DNA of 64,000 nucleotides from contig BTPG01000006.1 of assembly GCA_036245525.1 (NCBI GenBank), positions 87,729,139 to 87,793,138 of the forward strand, in the 5' to 3' direction. The translations under genes and the position numbers were made by a program. This document shows positions 53,133 to 64,000 of this stretch, piece by piece (position 1 is the first letter of the stretch; the number at the start of each line of letters is the position of its first letter). Source of the stretch: Semisulcospira habei. Lineage: Eukaryota > Mollusca > Gastropoda > Semisulcospiridae. Below the pieces are notes generated by a model, which saw only the letters and a list, made by a program, of their open reading frames with translations, had not been told where the DNA came from and made no database searches.

Positions 53133-54173
53133 TAGAATAAATAAATACTGTTAAAACTAAACACATTGCTGCCCATCGTGAAAACGCATGTGTCTACCCC
53201 AGCCTGTGGGGAAAATGCAATGGATAATGGACGACCGGTGAGGGACTTGGGGTGAGGTTGGGCGTGGGGTGAGGCGGGAGGGAGATAAGCAGACTTGCTG
53301 TCCTTATTTTTCTTGGAAGCGTGTCACTTTTCGGAGACCTAGCAACGTGTAGTGCATCGACTGGAAAAAGCGATGGACAAAAAAGGACCTTTGTTGCTGA
53401 CCTACTCCCGCAAAACAAAAGTATGCGGCTAAAGTGACAGCCATTCCCAAGAAGGATCTGTCTCCCACGTCCAGACACATTTCCTCTCATCTTCTCACGA
53501 AGTACTGTAGCTGCGCTGGTGACCTAGCGGGGACAGGAAGAAGCAATCGATCTGTTGCGTTTAACCTACTGCTTGCAGAATTCAAGACTATCTCGCGACG
53601 AAAAAGAAGAATATAATTAGTTGTATTACCAGCTAGCTTTGCCAGTGGTTCTTGTTGCCTCGAGGGTCCGGTCAGGGATTTATCTGGAAACATGTGACAA
53701 GGGGGACGGGCGAACGGGCGACCAGGCGAAAAAGGCGTATAGCAATAGGTCAATGAGAAAAAGTGTAAGGAATCTGAAAGAAGACAATATTATTATATCG
53801 TGTTCACTTTGGTACCGGTTTCAGGGTACTTTACAAATTTCAAATACAAGCGATCAAAAATCTCTGTAACTTCAGTAGCTGAACTGGCCCTTCGTCTGTC
53901 TTGTACTGTGTTTGTCTTAAATGGCGTAAATCCGTGTCTGTTACGTGAGTGTGCGTGTTGGGTTTCAGTTCGCGGCGCTTTTCAGTCGATTAGCCCAAAA
54001 AAATTGAGAATAAGCGCCTATATAATAACGGTATTATTATTATTATTATTTGCATAAACGAAAATGACATCTGAATACCCCCCCCCCAATCCACCCCCAA
54101 GCAAAGCAGCCCCTACTCTCATCCACTGTCAACAGTAACCGCTGTCTTTCCATACCAAAAACGGCTATACTTT
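53133..54173. other. No gene supported
   Basis: Open frames on both strands lack recognisable domains. GAGAATAAGCGCCTATATAA with (TTA)n at 54008-54050 may be another retroposon 3' end. Confidence 0.4.
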
Positions 54174-54388
54174 TTAACCCCTTCACTGCCAGTGATCGCG
54201 AATTTCGCATCTCAAACGACTGCACAATGACCGACATTCGCGAGAACAACACAGCCGCAATTAGGACAATATTAGGCATAAAGAACACACTACTAAAGTG
54301 AGACAAAAATCCTCATGAGCCCCAGCGACTGCGGGGGCTCATGAGGGTTTATGCCTCTTGCGGCTGGGTAGCGTTCTTCTTGCGTTAA
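54174..54388 (+). mobile_element. Family A element, full length (215 bp), TTAA at both ends
   Basis: TTAACCCCTTCACTGCCAGT is at the left. Palindrome about 54299-54361 (AAATCCTCATGAGCCCCAGC / GCTCATGAGGGTTTATGCCT). The right end is GCGTTCTTCTTGCGTTAA. Confidence 0.93.
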
Positions 54389-54426
54389 CAGCACTACGCA
54401 TGCCAATAGCAGAAAATGGATCATGC

Positions 54427-54495
54427 GCGTGCTGGTCTGTGAGTTTGAGCCTTACGGCTCGAAGCCGTAAGGTCCACAATCACAGACCAGCACGC
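54427..54495. repeat. Family D palindrome (69 bp)
   Basis: GCGTGCTGGTCTGTGAGTTT is inverted to CAATCACAGACCAGCACGC around CCTTACGGCTCGAAGCCGTAAGG. Confidence 0.93.
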
Positions 54496-54813
54496 ATTAA
54501 ACAACTTCCCACAAACCACCTACGTCTCGATCGCTTAGACACACCATCACAAGCTCAGCACTGAAGATCCATCCAAATCCAAGTGGCAAGTATTGTTAGT
54601 GTCAGAAAAATGCCATTAACCAGTGAAGTCCCCGTTCTTGACCTAGCTGAAAGTTTCCAGTGGGGGATATGGAAAAAAAATGGGTGAGAAAAAAATTACA
54701 AGAGGAAAAACCTGACAGTCAATTCAAACCACACACCCCAAAGGATGCACTTATTGGTAATACGCTCCAGCACTGATGAGAGAAAATGATCAGTCCCAGA
54801 TTGTCACTCAAAA

Positions 54814-55170
54814 GCGTCCTTCAACTTTCCGGCTCCCAGAGTGTGGAATAGTCTGCCCCACCATATTCGCCACTTCCCAACCGCAGCGACTTTTAAATAC
54901 AGATTGAGAAGACCTCTTTTCAGCCCGGCATTTGAAACAATGTAACCACCCTCCCATACCCCCATATCTTGCAATATGTTTTCACGTCACTAAAATATGT
55001 TGTATCTGTTTATGGTGTGAAAGTGCTTAGTTTAGGTACTGGCCAGCGCATGTTTATTTGTATGTTTTGTTTAAATGAATGTATTTCTATTCCTCTATGA
55101 TTTTAGAGATGTCAAAGAACAGCGCCTTGAGCCCAACTTTGGAGAAACTGCATCACGTAAGAGACATTTT
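54814..55170 (+). mobile_element. LINE 3' end, 5'-truncated
   Basis: The frame at 54814-54945 gives ASFNFPAPRVWNSLPHHIRH, then TFKYRLRRPLFSPAF and a stop, the typical C-terminus of jockey/CR1-like ORF2. A 3' UTR with AACAGCGCCTTGAGCCCAAC follows. Opposite strand to the other LINEs. Confidence 0.8.
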
Positions 55171-55802
55171 TTACTACTGCCACTTAAAATGCCAGCAGTA
55201 AGAAAGAACAGTAGTAGATAGAGCTCTACAAAACAGACTGATCACAATTACTTTATACTAAACTCTCTCTCTCTCTCTCTCGCTCACTCTCCCCTTGTGT
55301 AGGGGTGGTGATTGTTTTTATACGTATTATTATAGTTTATCTGTTATTATAACTTTTCACATTATTATGAATACAGCATTATGCTTATTTTTATTAATGG
55401 CTAGGTCAACTTTTCTGCACTTTGACCCCGATGCCTCAATTCTGTCACTGACCTAATTTCACGAACATAACGGAATCGTTCACTAGACAGAGGTATCGGC
55501 CACTCGCACTATCGGCAGGAGGCATAGATCTCCATAAGCCCCCGCTGTTGGCCTAGTGAACGTCAATGTAACCTGATGGCCGAGTGCGTTTGAGTTAACG
55601 ATGTGGACGCGGATGTCATTATAGTTGTTCCGCGTATCACCAGCCTTGTCCGTGAAAGAACTGATATCCAGACACTAATATCCCTCACACGCGACACCCA
55701 GCCATGCCATGCCGGGCGGAAGACATCATCATATGTCACGGTGAATAACGAAGCGTACGATGCACTCTGCATACACGTGACAACACAGAGGCACCTCGAG
55801 CC
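55171..55802. other. No gene supported; A half-palindrome
   Basis: CT tract at 55263-55281. GGAGGCATAGATCTCCATAA (55518) is an A left arm without its right one. Two overlapping open frames on opposite strands (55563-55836) are unrecognised. Confidence 0.45.
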
Positions 55803-55871
55803 AGCAAGAGGCACAGATTCTCATGAGCCCCCGTAACTCTGCCGGGGCTCGTGAGGATCTATGCCTCTTGC
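55803..55871. repeat. Family A palindrome
   Basis: GCAAGAGGCACAGATTCTCA is inverted to CGTGAGGATCTATGCCTCTT(GC) around GAGCCCCCGTAACTCTGCCG. Confidence 0.9.
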
Positions 55872-56091
55872 ATATGTTGGTCGCTTTTGCCTGTGCTTTC
55901 AGTACATAGGTTCGATCTCTACCGTGTACGCGCGCTGTTCCAAGATTTTGGACAGTATGGCTGGAGCCGAGACGTCCCCAAATCAAACCACAAATCAGCA
56001 ATAGATACGTCAATGAATACGTCCTCACTGGAAAAAGCGAAAAAAACCACCCAAATGGTTAATGCGACTACGATGATGATGTTGTAAGCTA

Positions 56092-56144
56092 ATCTGTGAC
56101 ATTGGACTCTACGACTTCTAGCCGCAAGGTCCGGAATCACAGAT
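56092..56144. repeat. Family D palindrome, diverged
   Basis: ATCTGTGACATTGGACTCTA is inverted to GGTCCGGAATCACAGAT-like sequence. Confidence 0.8.
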
Positions 56145-56250
56145 CACAGTCATGCGCACACTACTCCAGGCCGCTCAATACTAGAGCTACATCCATAAAT
56201 AATTTCGCCCATATTACCCCAAGGAAATCTACCACGACAAAATTATCGAT

Positions 56251-56352
56251 TTGTGCTGGTCTGCGATTTTGGACCTGACGGCCTGAGGCCGTCATGTGAT
56301 TTTGGACCTGACGGCCTGAGGCCGTCAGGTCCAAAATCACAGACCAGCACAA
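56251..56352. repeat. Family D palindrome with internal duplication
   Basis: TTGTGCTGGTCTGCGATTTT begins and AAAATCACAGACCAGCACAA ends the structure. GATTTTGGACCTGACGGCCT, with GAGGCCGTCA, occurs twice in a row, so one half-hairpin was duplicated. Confidence 0.92.
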
Positions 56353-57530
<1,178 letters not shown>

Positions 57531-57562
57531 CTGCAAGAGGCACAGATCCTCATGAGCCCTCC
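57531..57562. repeat. Family A half-palindrome
   Basis: GCAAGAGGCACAGATCCTCA and TGAGCCCT stop at the centre. No right arm. Confidence 0.75.
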
Positions 57563-57660
57563 CTTGAGCGCCTTGAATGATTACATTATGTATGTACAAG
57601 CAAATTTGATTTTCACAGATGCCTGAAATACACGCTACAAAATTAGGTACATTCCATGAG

Positions 57661-57719
57661 TTGGTCTATGATTTTGGACCTTACGGCTGGAAGCCGTAAG
57701 GTCCAAAATCATAGACCAA
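57661..57719. repeat. Family D palindrome, perfect arms
   Basis: TTGGTCTATGATTTTGGACC.. is exactly inverted to ..GGTCCAAAATCATAGACCAA (59 bp) around GGCTGGAAGCC. The variant CTATG is present in both arms. Confidence 0.95.
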
Positions 57720-58071
57720 CACACTCTCACTCTCTCACACTATTTCCGTGTGTATGTAATTTATCAGCCAAGGACTATTCTTGTAAGAAAACCCTAAGCC
57801 AACAGACAGGTCAACAGTCGCGCTGTTCCATCCATCAAAGTCGCATGATATGACTAGCACTATTATTCATTGGCACCACCATTCGCTCCGTCCAAACTGA
57901 CCGAAGACGTGGCGTTACTGTGACCAGCGCGGACGTTGATTGATTCCGTGAGAGCCGGCACGCATGTTAATGGAAGCACTCAACGAGAGAACTGAACCTT
58001 TCCGTCAGAAGGCACAGATCCCCATGAACCCGTGCAGGCTGCCTGTGGCCCTCTGGAGTGTGTTTTTTGAG
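57720..58071. other. No gene seen; A remnant
   Basis: GAAGGCACAGATCCCCATGA (58006) is a worn A arm. Confidence 0.4.
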
Positions 58072-58152
58072 TTAACTCTTTCGAGACGTGCCGCATCCGG
58101 ATTCGAGGCGTAAAGCCGCGAATCCGGATGCGGCACGTCTCTAAAAAGTTAA
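58072..58152. mobile_element. Family E hairpin, TTAA to TTAA
   Basis: TTAACTCTTTCGAGACGTGC.. is inverted to ..GCACGTCTCTAAAAAGTTAA around GGCGTAAAGCC. Confidence 0.93.
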
Positions 58153-58286
58153 CCCGTACAGTGACAACTGACGCTGACTGTGTTTCTGCATCTTCGTTAA
58201 TTCAAGGCAGAAAGACATAGATGTCCCAGGAAAATGGTGTCAAAGTGGTTTCAGCAAGAGGCATAGATCCTCATGAGCCTCACATC
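58149..58286 (+). mobile_element. Family A element cut at its palindrome centre
   Basis: TTAACCCGTACAGTGACAAC starts at the TTAA that ends the E hairpin. It runs through GCATCTTCGTTAATTCAAGG to GCAAGAGGCATAGATCCTCA, then stops at TGAGCC. It provides the uninterrupted internal TTAA discussed for 9703. Confidence 0.85.
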
Positions 58287-58470
58287 ACTTTTTATATCTG
58301 ATTTAACGAAGAGGATGAGGTTATGAGGCAACAGTGACTCAAGCACATCAAATACACGTCTTCCTATTTATTATTTTAGAGTTGTTGGATGTCGGCGGTC
58401 ACACGGTGGAGGCCATCGTACGTTTCTGATTACCGCTACTGGAACCCGGCCAAAGTCAAGAAATTACTAG

Positions 58471-58556
58471 CAAAAGAAAGAAACACGCTTAGAATGGACA
58501 TGTACAACACCTGTGCGCTGTGCTTGTCCATTCTAAGCGTGTTTCTTCCTTTCATT
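58471..58556. repeat. Family H palindromic form
   Basis: CAAAAGAAAGAAACACGCTT is inverted to AAGCGTGTTTCTTCCTTTCA around GGACATGTACAACACCTGTG. Confidence 0.85.
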
Positions 58557-58687
58557 GGTTTACGTCTTTGCGTTTTTGTTGTGGCAGCCACCTTTTAGGA
58601 CCGGATCCTGCTAAGTGTCTTGTGACCGATTCGTACGAAGAGATATTACATAATGGGTCTCTCCTCCGTTCGCCGTGTGTTTTGGAG

Positions 58688-58725
58688 TCAAAGAGGCATA
58701 GATTCTCATGAGACCCTGTGGGACT
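58688..58725. repeat. Family A half-palindrome
   Basis: AAAGAGGCATAGATTCTCAT and GAGACCCTGTGGG, with no right arm. Confidence 0.65.
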
Positions 58726-58927
58726 CCAACGCACTGTGTGGAATTTAGCGCAGCCTGTAAAAATACTCTTTTTATTATGGCAAGTCGTGACTTACTAGGA
58801 GACCGCCAATACAACCAATCATTCTGCAAGGACAACCAGACGGCTGAACAGAGAAAAGTTTGTATGACAACGGAACAGGAAGTACGTGGATTCACGACAA
58901 CCTACGTCCATCACCAGCTGCAATTAA

Positions 58928-59062
58928 CGTCTGTGATCTACGCTTTAAATCTGTGACCTACGCCTTTTGCTGGCTAACATTTTAAAGATACGGCGTACGC
59001 TTTTTGCTGGCCACTATTTAAATCTGTGGCCTACGCCTTTTACCGGCTAACATTTTAAGTGG
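58928..59062. repeat. Tandem repeat, ~50-bp units
   Basis: TTTAAATCTGTG(G/A)CCTACGC and TTTTGCTGGCTAACATTTTA recur about three times with changes. Confidence 0.8.
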
Positions 59063-59313
59063 CCAATATTTCAAAACTTAAGGATGTGATCAACGCCTGT
59101 GGCTTGTTATTTACATCTGCGTTTCCCCAGCTAGGGAAAGCAATCATCTCTACGGGAAGAGTTTTTGTCTATAATGGCAGTAAGCAGAACCTTTACAATC
59201 CTAATCACAGTACTGCACGCATTCGAACCGGCATCGCATCCACATCAGACGCTCGATAGCCCTAACCTCTTCGCCTGGCAAACTGAGATGAAAATGGCAT
59301 ATATCTACGTTCA
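59063..59313. other. No feature seen
   Basis: Mixed DNA; short open frame without recognisable domain. Confidence 0.35.
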
Positions 59314-59379
59314 GCAAATGGCATAAATCCCCATGATCCCCCGCGTAGTGAGGGCTCATGAGGATCTATGCCTCTTGCA
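59314..59379. repeat. Family A palindrome, diverged
   Basis: GCAAATGGCATAAATCCCCA pairs with TGAGGATCTATGCCTCTTGC around GATCCCCCGCGTAGTGAGGG. Confidence 0.85.
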
Positions 59380-59806
59380 GGTGGGCCCGCACGGTTGCAG
59401 GGCTCGTATGAAGACAAGCTGAAGTGCATGCCATATAGCGCGTGATGACAAATCTGGATGGGTAACGATTTTTCGTGCCAGGACATCAGTGATGACAGGA
59501 AGACTTGGTACGCCGCGCCCAGTCTCGCATCACTTACAGCCTCTCGAGTCCTGATATAATGCAATCCACATAACAGATCTTAGCGAGCATGTGGAGGGAG
59601 GTAGGGGGGGGGGAGGGGGGGGGAGGGGGGGGGGAGCGGGAAATGGGAGTGAGTTGGGGGTGGGCGGTTGTGTATGTGTAGGTCAAGTCAATCAAAGACG
59701 GATTTATCAGTCAGATAACTTTCAAATGACCCAGCATCGGTATCTTCATTTTATCTGGCACACTCATAACCAGCCTTGTGCATCAGTTCAAATACATTCA
59801 CTCCAG
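59380..59806. other. No gene seen; G-rich tract
   Basis: Four or more G-runs at 59603-59640, a possible quadruplex-forming tract. Confidence 0.5.
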
Positions 59807-60020
59807 TTAACCCCTTCACCGCCGAGAAAAAGTGAATAAGACCAAAATGCAAGAGGCATAGATCCTCATGAGCCCCCGCGACTGCGGGGGCTCATAAGGA
59901 TCTAAGCCCCTTGCTGAGACCAATTGGTGTCCATGTTCTCTGGTCGGTTGTGGCTTTTGATCGTTCAGTGAACACAATTTCAGAAACAAAATGTACGTCT
60001 GTTGACAGGGAAGGGGTTTA
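59807..60020 (-). mobile_element. Family A element, full length (214 bp), inverted
   Basis: TTAACCCCTTCACCGCCGAG is at the left (the usual right end). Palindrome 59849-59914. The right end is CTGTTGACAGGGAAGGGGTT with TTAA mutated to TTTA. Confidence 0.93.
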
Positions 60021-60619
60021 TAGCGGGAAAGGAAAAATATATATATATATATAATTATATACATGAGATTTTTTAAATATATTTTTTGGTGCATTGGGAT
60101 GGAGTCCTGCCAATCAAGCTCTCTGGTTCGCCCAGAGCATCTTATTCTTTTACTTTTATCAAACTCCTCTTGGTCCTTAACATAAACTGTACGTGGGTCA
60201 TACCTCCTCTAGTCCCACAATATTAAAAATAGCAAGAATGTTTAGAAAATAATGGGGAGGGGTGGGGTTGGGGGGAGTGATGGGAGGAGTATGAAAGAGA
60301 GGAGGTCGATGAAGAAGTATCGATCCTGGTGAGTTTACACAGCGGGGTGAAGGGCGAGGTAATGGCCAGTAACTGAAGTAGTTTGTGACCGAGGCAGTCT
60401 CAAGAGCCTGATCAATGTATCATCAGCATTACTGCAGTCCACGCTACCATGCCCTTGGCTAGATGGCCAATAGTGTAGACAAGTATAGACAAGTCCGGAC
60501 AATTTCTCTCTCGCTCTTTCTTGTGTGGATGTGAATAAACGGCGAGTAGCAACGGCAAGCTGAACAAAGCGCATTTTGCTGTCAATGTTTTACCGTTGGT
60601 AAATAAAGTATATCATTAT

Positions 60620-60678
<59 letters not shown>

Positions 60679-61147
60679 TCTCTCTCTCTCTCTCTCTTTC
60701 TCTAAAACCACACACACACACATACATACACACGCACGCGCGCGCGCGCAAGCAAGCAATCTAATCAGCGATGCCACTTTTATGGGTAATAAACAGCCGA
60801 TACCGCAAAAACATCTTCCAGTATCGACCTCCACACACACGCGCACAAAACGAAAAAGAAGAATATATACATTAAGTTTTTGCTGTTGTCGACCTTAATT
60901 TATCAAGCAAACGGTAAGCAACAAATCGGAGAATGCTTGTTCTCCAAACTATCAAAAGAGACGGCTATCACACAGATAACGCATCTTTGATGCTTAATTT
61001 TTAGAGAGTACGTTACAATCGTTATCGGCCTGCACGGCCTGTCGTCCAATTGCACGAACATAACACTCAAACACGCTTCAAAGTATTTCTGAGCGAAAAA
61101 CTCTTGGTTGCAGAAAAATAGTTTAAAGAAAGAGACCGAGACTAGGG
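60021..61147. other. No gene supported; (ATC)n-(CAG)n
   Basis: TTGGTAAATAAAGTATATCA with (ATC)n at 60596-60637 looks like a retroposon 3' end. It is followed by 13 CAG units (60638-60676), a CT tract and CA/CG-rich DNA to 60755. The glutamine frame is a repeat artefact unless transcription is shown. Confidence 0.5.
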
Positions 61148-61240
61148 TTAGTTTGCTTGAGTGAGCTTAGTCCTGAGCCAGCCACTAAGCAAGGTGCTCC
61201 GCTGCCTGGCACAGGACTAAGGTCACTCATGCAACTGGCC
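61148..61240. repeat. Family F foldback
   Basis: GAGTGAGCTTAGTCCTGAGC.. is inverted to ..GCACAGGACTAAGGTCACTC around CACTAAGCAAGGTGCTCCGC. Confidence 0.85.
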
Positions 61241-61342
61241 TCTTCTCATCAATGCATCATACTGCGTCTTTCAGTCCTAAAGCCAACTGGCTCCTCATAA
61301 ACTCGTCCGCGCAACACTACGAACTCGTCTCAGAAGATCAAT

Positions 61343-61432
61343 TCGAGCACGACAGTTCAAGGGTAGTGCCTGATGGGTTTGGCGTCTAGCCTATCAAACA
61401 CTACTCTGGAACTACCACCGTCGACTCCTCCA
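61343..61432. repeat. Family B palindrome, decayed
   Basis: GACAGTTCAAGGGTAGTGCC pairs with ACACTACTCTGGAACTACC-like sequence. The centre is altered. Confidence 0.6.
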
Positions 61433-61497
61433 TAACAGATGTTTCCCAACCTGGGGAACTTGGGTGGCGTTAACTACATTTTGGCTCCCATGATTAT

Positions 61498-61911
61498 CCT
61501 GGTCAGCCCCACAGGGTGAGATTTTCTCTTTTTTTCCCCTGGGGCTAATGTTTTTCCATTCACCTGTATGTTCCTTTTCTCAAATTTCCCATACTGTCTG
61601 CGCTGCCTGTAGTCCTTGATATTGGATGCGCATCGCTGAATGGTCTGCAGCACTTAAGAGATGATAAGTCTGCAAGTGACTTTCTACCCTGGTTTATTAA
61701 CTATAGGTCGATGAATAGCAGGAAGGCGCAGCGGCCCTAGCGTCTCTTTGGTTTACTTTGCTTATCAGACCTGCTGGCGACATATAATATTCAATATTCT
61801 GGAGTTTTTTCTTTCACGTCTATCGCAGGCAAGTCCGGAGAGAGTCTTGCTGCTGTCGGGACGTTTAGAAACGTGCAACCCAACCAACCAACCAACCAAC
61901 CAACCAACCTC
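61498..61911 (+). mobile_element. SINE-like family M, diverged
   Basis: CCTGGTCAGCCCCACAGGGT, TTGATATTGGATGCGCATCG, GTCGGGACGTTTAGAAACGT and an (ACCA)n tail (61879-61911) are in M order on the plus strand. Confidence 0.78.
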
Positions 61912-62332
61912 TACAACAGTTGACGCTGGGGGCGAACAACGGTATTTTATCCATAACACGCGTGAGTTCGCATCAACAGAGACAAGGGTACATGACCACG
62001 AATAACCCCAAAAGGACAGAAGACTTCGAAAATACGGCTTTCATTGAGTTTTCATAAAGACTGAATAAATTTTGAATGAATACATTTTATTTAAGGTCTC
62101 TTCACATCGTGGTGATTTTAGAATCCCCGCACCAAAACAAAAAACAAAAACAACAACAATAAAAAACAACAACAACAAACAAACAAACAAAACCAACAAC
62201 AATAAACACCGCTCCTTAAACTTGAAACATAATAATCTGAACGATACATTACAATACTCATAAAGACTTAACTCCAATATATTCGATAGTTTTGAACCCA
62301 CCGTGCGCATGTCTTTAACTCACAGGTTTTGT
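61912..62332. other. No feature seen; (AAC)n-like tracts
   Basis: AAC/AAAC-rich 62132-62205; otherwise nothing. Confidence 0.45.
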
Positions 62333-62424
62333 TTAAACCTTTGGGCGTCGGAAGCGGCTTTAGTCGCGATGATTCATGCAGGAATCATTGCGACTAAAAC
62401 CGCTGTCAACACCCAAAGGGTTAA
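62333..62424. mobile_element. Family C full-length palindrome (92 bp)
   Basis: TTAAACCTTTGGGCGTCGGA.. is inverted to ..CAACACCCAAAGGGTTAA around GATTCATGCAGGAATC. Confidence 0.94.
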
Positions 62425-62630
62425 GTTGGATCCTGCCGTCGTTTAGCATAAGCCAGCACGTCCACTTGTCACAAAAGCGAGCTTTTCATTGTATAACTAT
62501 GAAAATCTTGCTTTTCTCAAACTGCACACACGACCTTTTGCCATACCACAATATATCTACATGACCTCACGTCGGAGAAACCTGTAAGTAACGGCACTGA
62601 TTAAATACCTGCTTGACGCTAATGATAGTT

Positions 62631-62701
62631 TGTGTGTTGGTCTGTGATTTAGGACCTTACGGTTGGGCGCCGTAAAGTCCAAAATCAAAGACCAGCACAC
62701 A
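62631..62701. repeat. Family D palindrome (71 bp)
   Basis: TGTGTGTTGGTCTGTGATTT is inverted to AAATCAAAGACCAGCACACA around GGACCTTACGG..CCGTAAAGTCC. Confidence 0.92.
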
Positions 62702-62734
62702 TAATCGTAGGACACTCTCAAGGATGCTATCTTT

Positions 62735-62783
62735 AGTACAACCAAAGATCCTAAATGGTCTATGTAGGATCTTTGGTACAACT
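62735..62783. repeat. Small palindrome
   Basis: ACCAAAGATCCTA and TAGGATCTTTGGT are inverted around AATGGTCTATG. TAGTACAAC/GTACAACTA flank it. Confidence 0.8.
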
Positions 62784-63240
62784 AGTAAAACATGTATCAC
62801 TGAAAAACTTCAGTCGCATTATAACAAGAACCTTAAACTGTAAATAACAAAATTACAGACAAGCGCACATGATCTTCCGACTCTCAAGGATGTTCTCTTT
62901 CGTGCATGTATCAATCAAGAACATTAGTCGCAACACAGCAATAAACAAATACAGTAAATGAGTAAACGAATGGAGGACTCATAGTGATATTCATACAATA
63001 CACTGAACAAGTTTGGTTGGTTTTTTTTTTTCTCCCCTAGACAGTTTTTCCTCTTCGTACCTGACAGAACGTTTGTTTGCCTCTGAAAATAACCAACATC
63101 GCTGCCTGCCAACACTTTGGTTTTCGGTGGATCTTTTTTTATACTTGACTTGAAGAAAACAGCTTAGAAAACTTATGCAACTGTTGGGCTAGTGATTGCT
63201 CAACATGGCTGATGCACAGCCTGTAGTATTGTGTAGGGCC
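62784..63240. other. No feature seen
   Basis: No exon or repeat recognised. Confidence 0.35.
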
Positions 63241-63332
63241 TTAACCCTTTGGCTGTCGGTAGCGGCTCTTGTAGCGATGATTCCTGCAGGAATCATCGCG
63301 ATAAAAGCCGCTATCGACAGCCACAGAGTTAA
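63241..63332. mobile_element. Family C full-length palindrome (92 bp, loopless)
   Basis: TTAACCCTTTGGCTGTCGGT.. is inverted to ..CGACAGCCACAGAGTTAA around GATTCCTGCAGGAATC. There is no loop at the centre. Confidence 0.94.
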
Positions 63333-63342
63333 GAACTTTTAT

Positions 63343-63383
63343 AGGTGCCTCAAAGTGCTTCTACTAGGCTATTGAGGCACCAC
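63343..63383. repeat. Small palindrome
   Basis: GGTGCCTCAA and TTGAGGCACC are inverted around a 17-19 bp spacer, starting 11 bp after the C element. Confidence 0.8.
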
Positions 63384-63834
63384 ACTTATAATGCAAGTAT
63401 GTGATAGTGTTCGCGGTCACCGGTAATTTATCGCTTTTTGAAGAAATATAACGGAAAGGAAAGTATCAGCCGATAGACGTTACCTGTTAGAAAAAAACGA
63501 ACTGTGACTGACGAGGCCAGGATACCGAAAGAAATTATACTAAGTGTACCAGAATTTACGCACCATGAAGATGTGATATTTACTTGTAGTTGCCTCCCCC
63601 CACTCCCCCCCCCCCCCCCCCCCCCTTACCCCCTTGAGGCCAACAACCCCATTTGATTTTCCACTAAGTGAACCCATGCCGAGACCTGGCTATGAAGCGA
63701 TTGTGTTACGGCCGGACCGACGTTTACTGAGGGCACTAACTTTGGCCAGCTACTAACGAAAGAAAATAGCAATTGTCAAAAACCTTCGCGCGAACAATGG
63801 TCGTGCCCTGTTGTAGTGTGCCAGGGCATAACCC
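63384..63834. other. No feature seen; C-run
   Basis: C-run about 63606-63625. No exon recognised. Confidence 0.4.
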
Positions 63835-64000
63835 TTAACCCATTTAGCCCCGACGCCCTACAGCAGGACATGGATCGACCATATTTCAAGGGCAGTGCCA
63901 GATTAGCTTGGCGCCATTAGGCGCCAAGCTAATCTGGCACTATCCTTGAATTATCATGACTGATCCATCACCTGGGAACTGTCAAGTGACACCTCTAAAA
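63835..64000. mobile_element. Family B element, right end cut by window
   Basis: TTAACCCATTTAGCCCCGAC is at the left. The palindrome is centred on GGCGCCATTAGGCGCC. The tail GACACCTCTAAAA runs off the window. Confidence 0.92.

Noticed and set aside
60596..60898. Polyglutamine protein from (CAG)13
   Set aside because: The frame starts in an (ATC)n tail and continues into CT and CA repeats. No exon signals.

Overview
The window reads as non-coding (intronic or intergenic) DNA of a repeat-rich animal genome. The evidence is a canonical GT-AG coding exon, non-LTR retrotransposons with endonuclease and reverse transcriptase, a tRNA-derived SINE head, and long GA, TA and CA microsatellites. Nothing looks prokaryotic. 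A mollusc, perhaps a marine gastropod, is my best guess from the style of the repeats; this is inference, not proof.

Genes: the only exon I recognise is 150 bp on the minus strand (16690-16839). It encodes the start of the PH domain of an inactive phospholipase C-like (PLCL/PRIP) protein and has clean splice sites. A second candidate exon (plus strand, 32414-32536, 41 codons) has strong splice sites but no family I can name. Much of the window may be PLCL intron, but this cannot be shown from here.

Repeats: most of the sequence is long, near-perfect DNA palindromes from at least a dozen families, named A to S here. Four families share one design: a TTAA border, a few matching terminal bases and an internal palindrome. 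They are A (about 215 bp, palindrome core GATCCTCATGAG), B (about 198-218 bp, core TTGGCGCC), C (92-94 bp, palindromic over the whole length) and E (80 bp). One B copy (9703-9863) sits in the internal TTAA of an A copy and has duplicated it. This supports TTAA as the real target site, as in piggyBac-type MITEs. Other foldback families (D, F, G, H, I, J, K, O, P, R, S) lack that border. Family H and the roughly 390-bp SINE-like family M have 11-15 bp target duplications and look retroposed.

Layout: 1-5.7 kb A/B elements, including a triplicated A+B unit with a homopolymer-shortened stretch; 5.9-7.1 kb a DR1-rich dispersed repeat (L); 8-16 kb A/B/G/M elements; 16.3-16.9 kb a tRNA-like SINE head and the PLCL exon; 17.2-17.6 kb minisatellite; 20.5-22.5 kb a tandem array of about 600-bp units between TA/TG microsatellites; 24-29 kb J, F, A, B and M elements; 29.8-31.6 kb a LINE between GA tracts; 32.4 kb the candidate exon; 33-38 kb A, B, C, E and J elements; 39-43.4 kb a palindrome, SINE M and a second LINE, again between GA tracts; 44-45.1 kb a 1.1-kb inverted repeat; 46.7-47.7 kb the second L copy; 48-64 kb A-H, J and M elements, a LINE 3' end at 54.8 kb, and a B element cut by the window edge.
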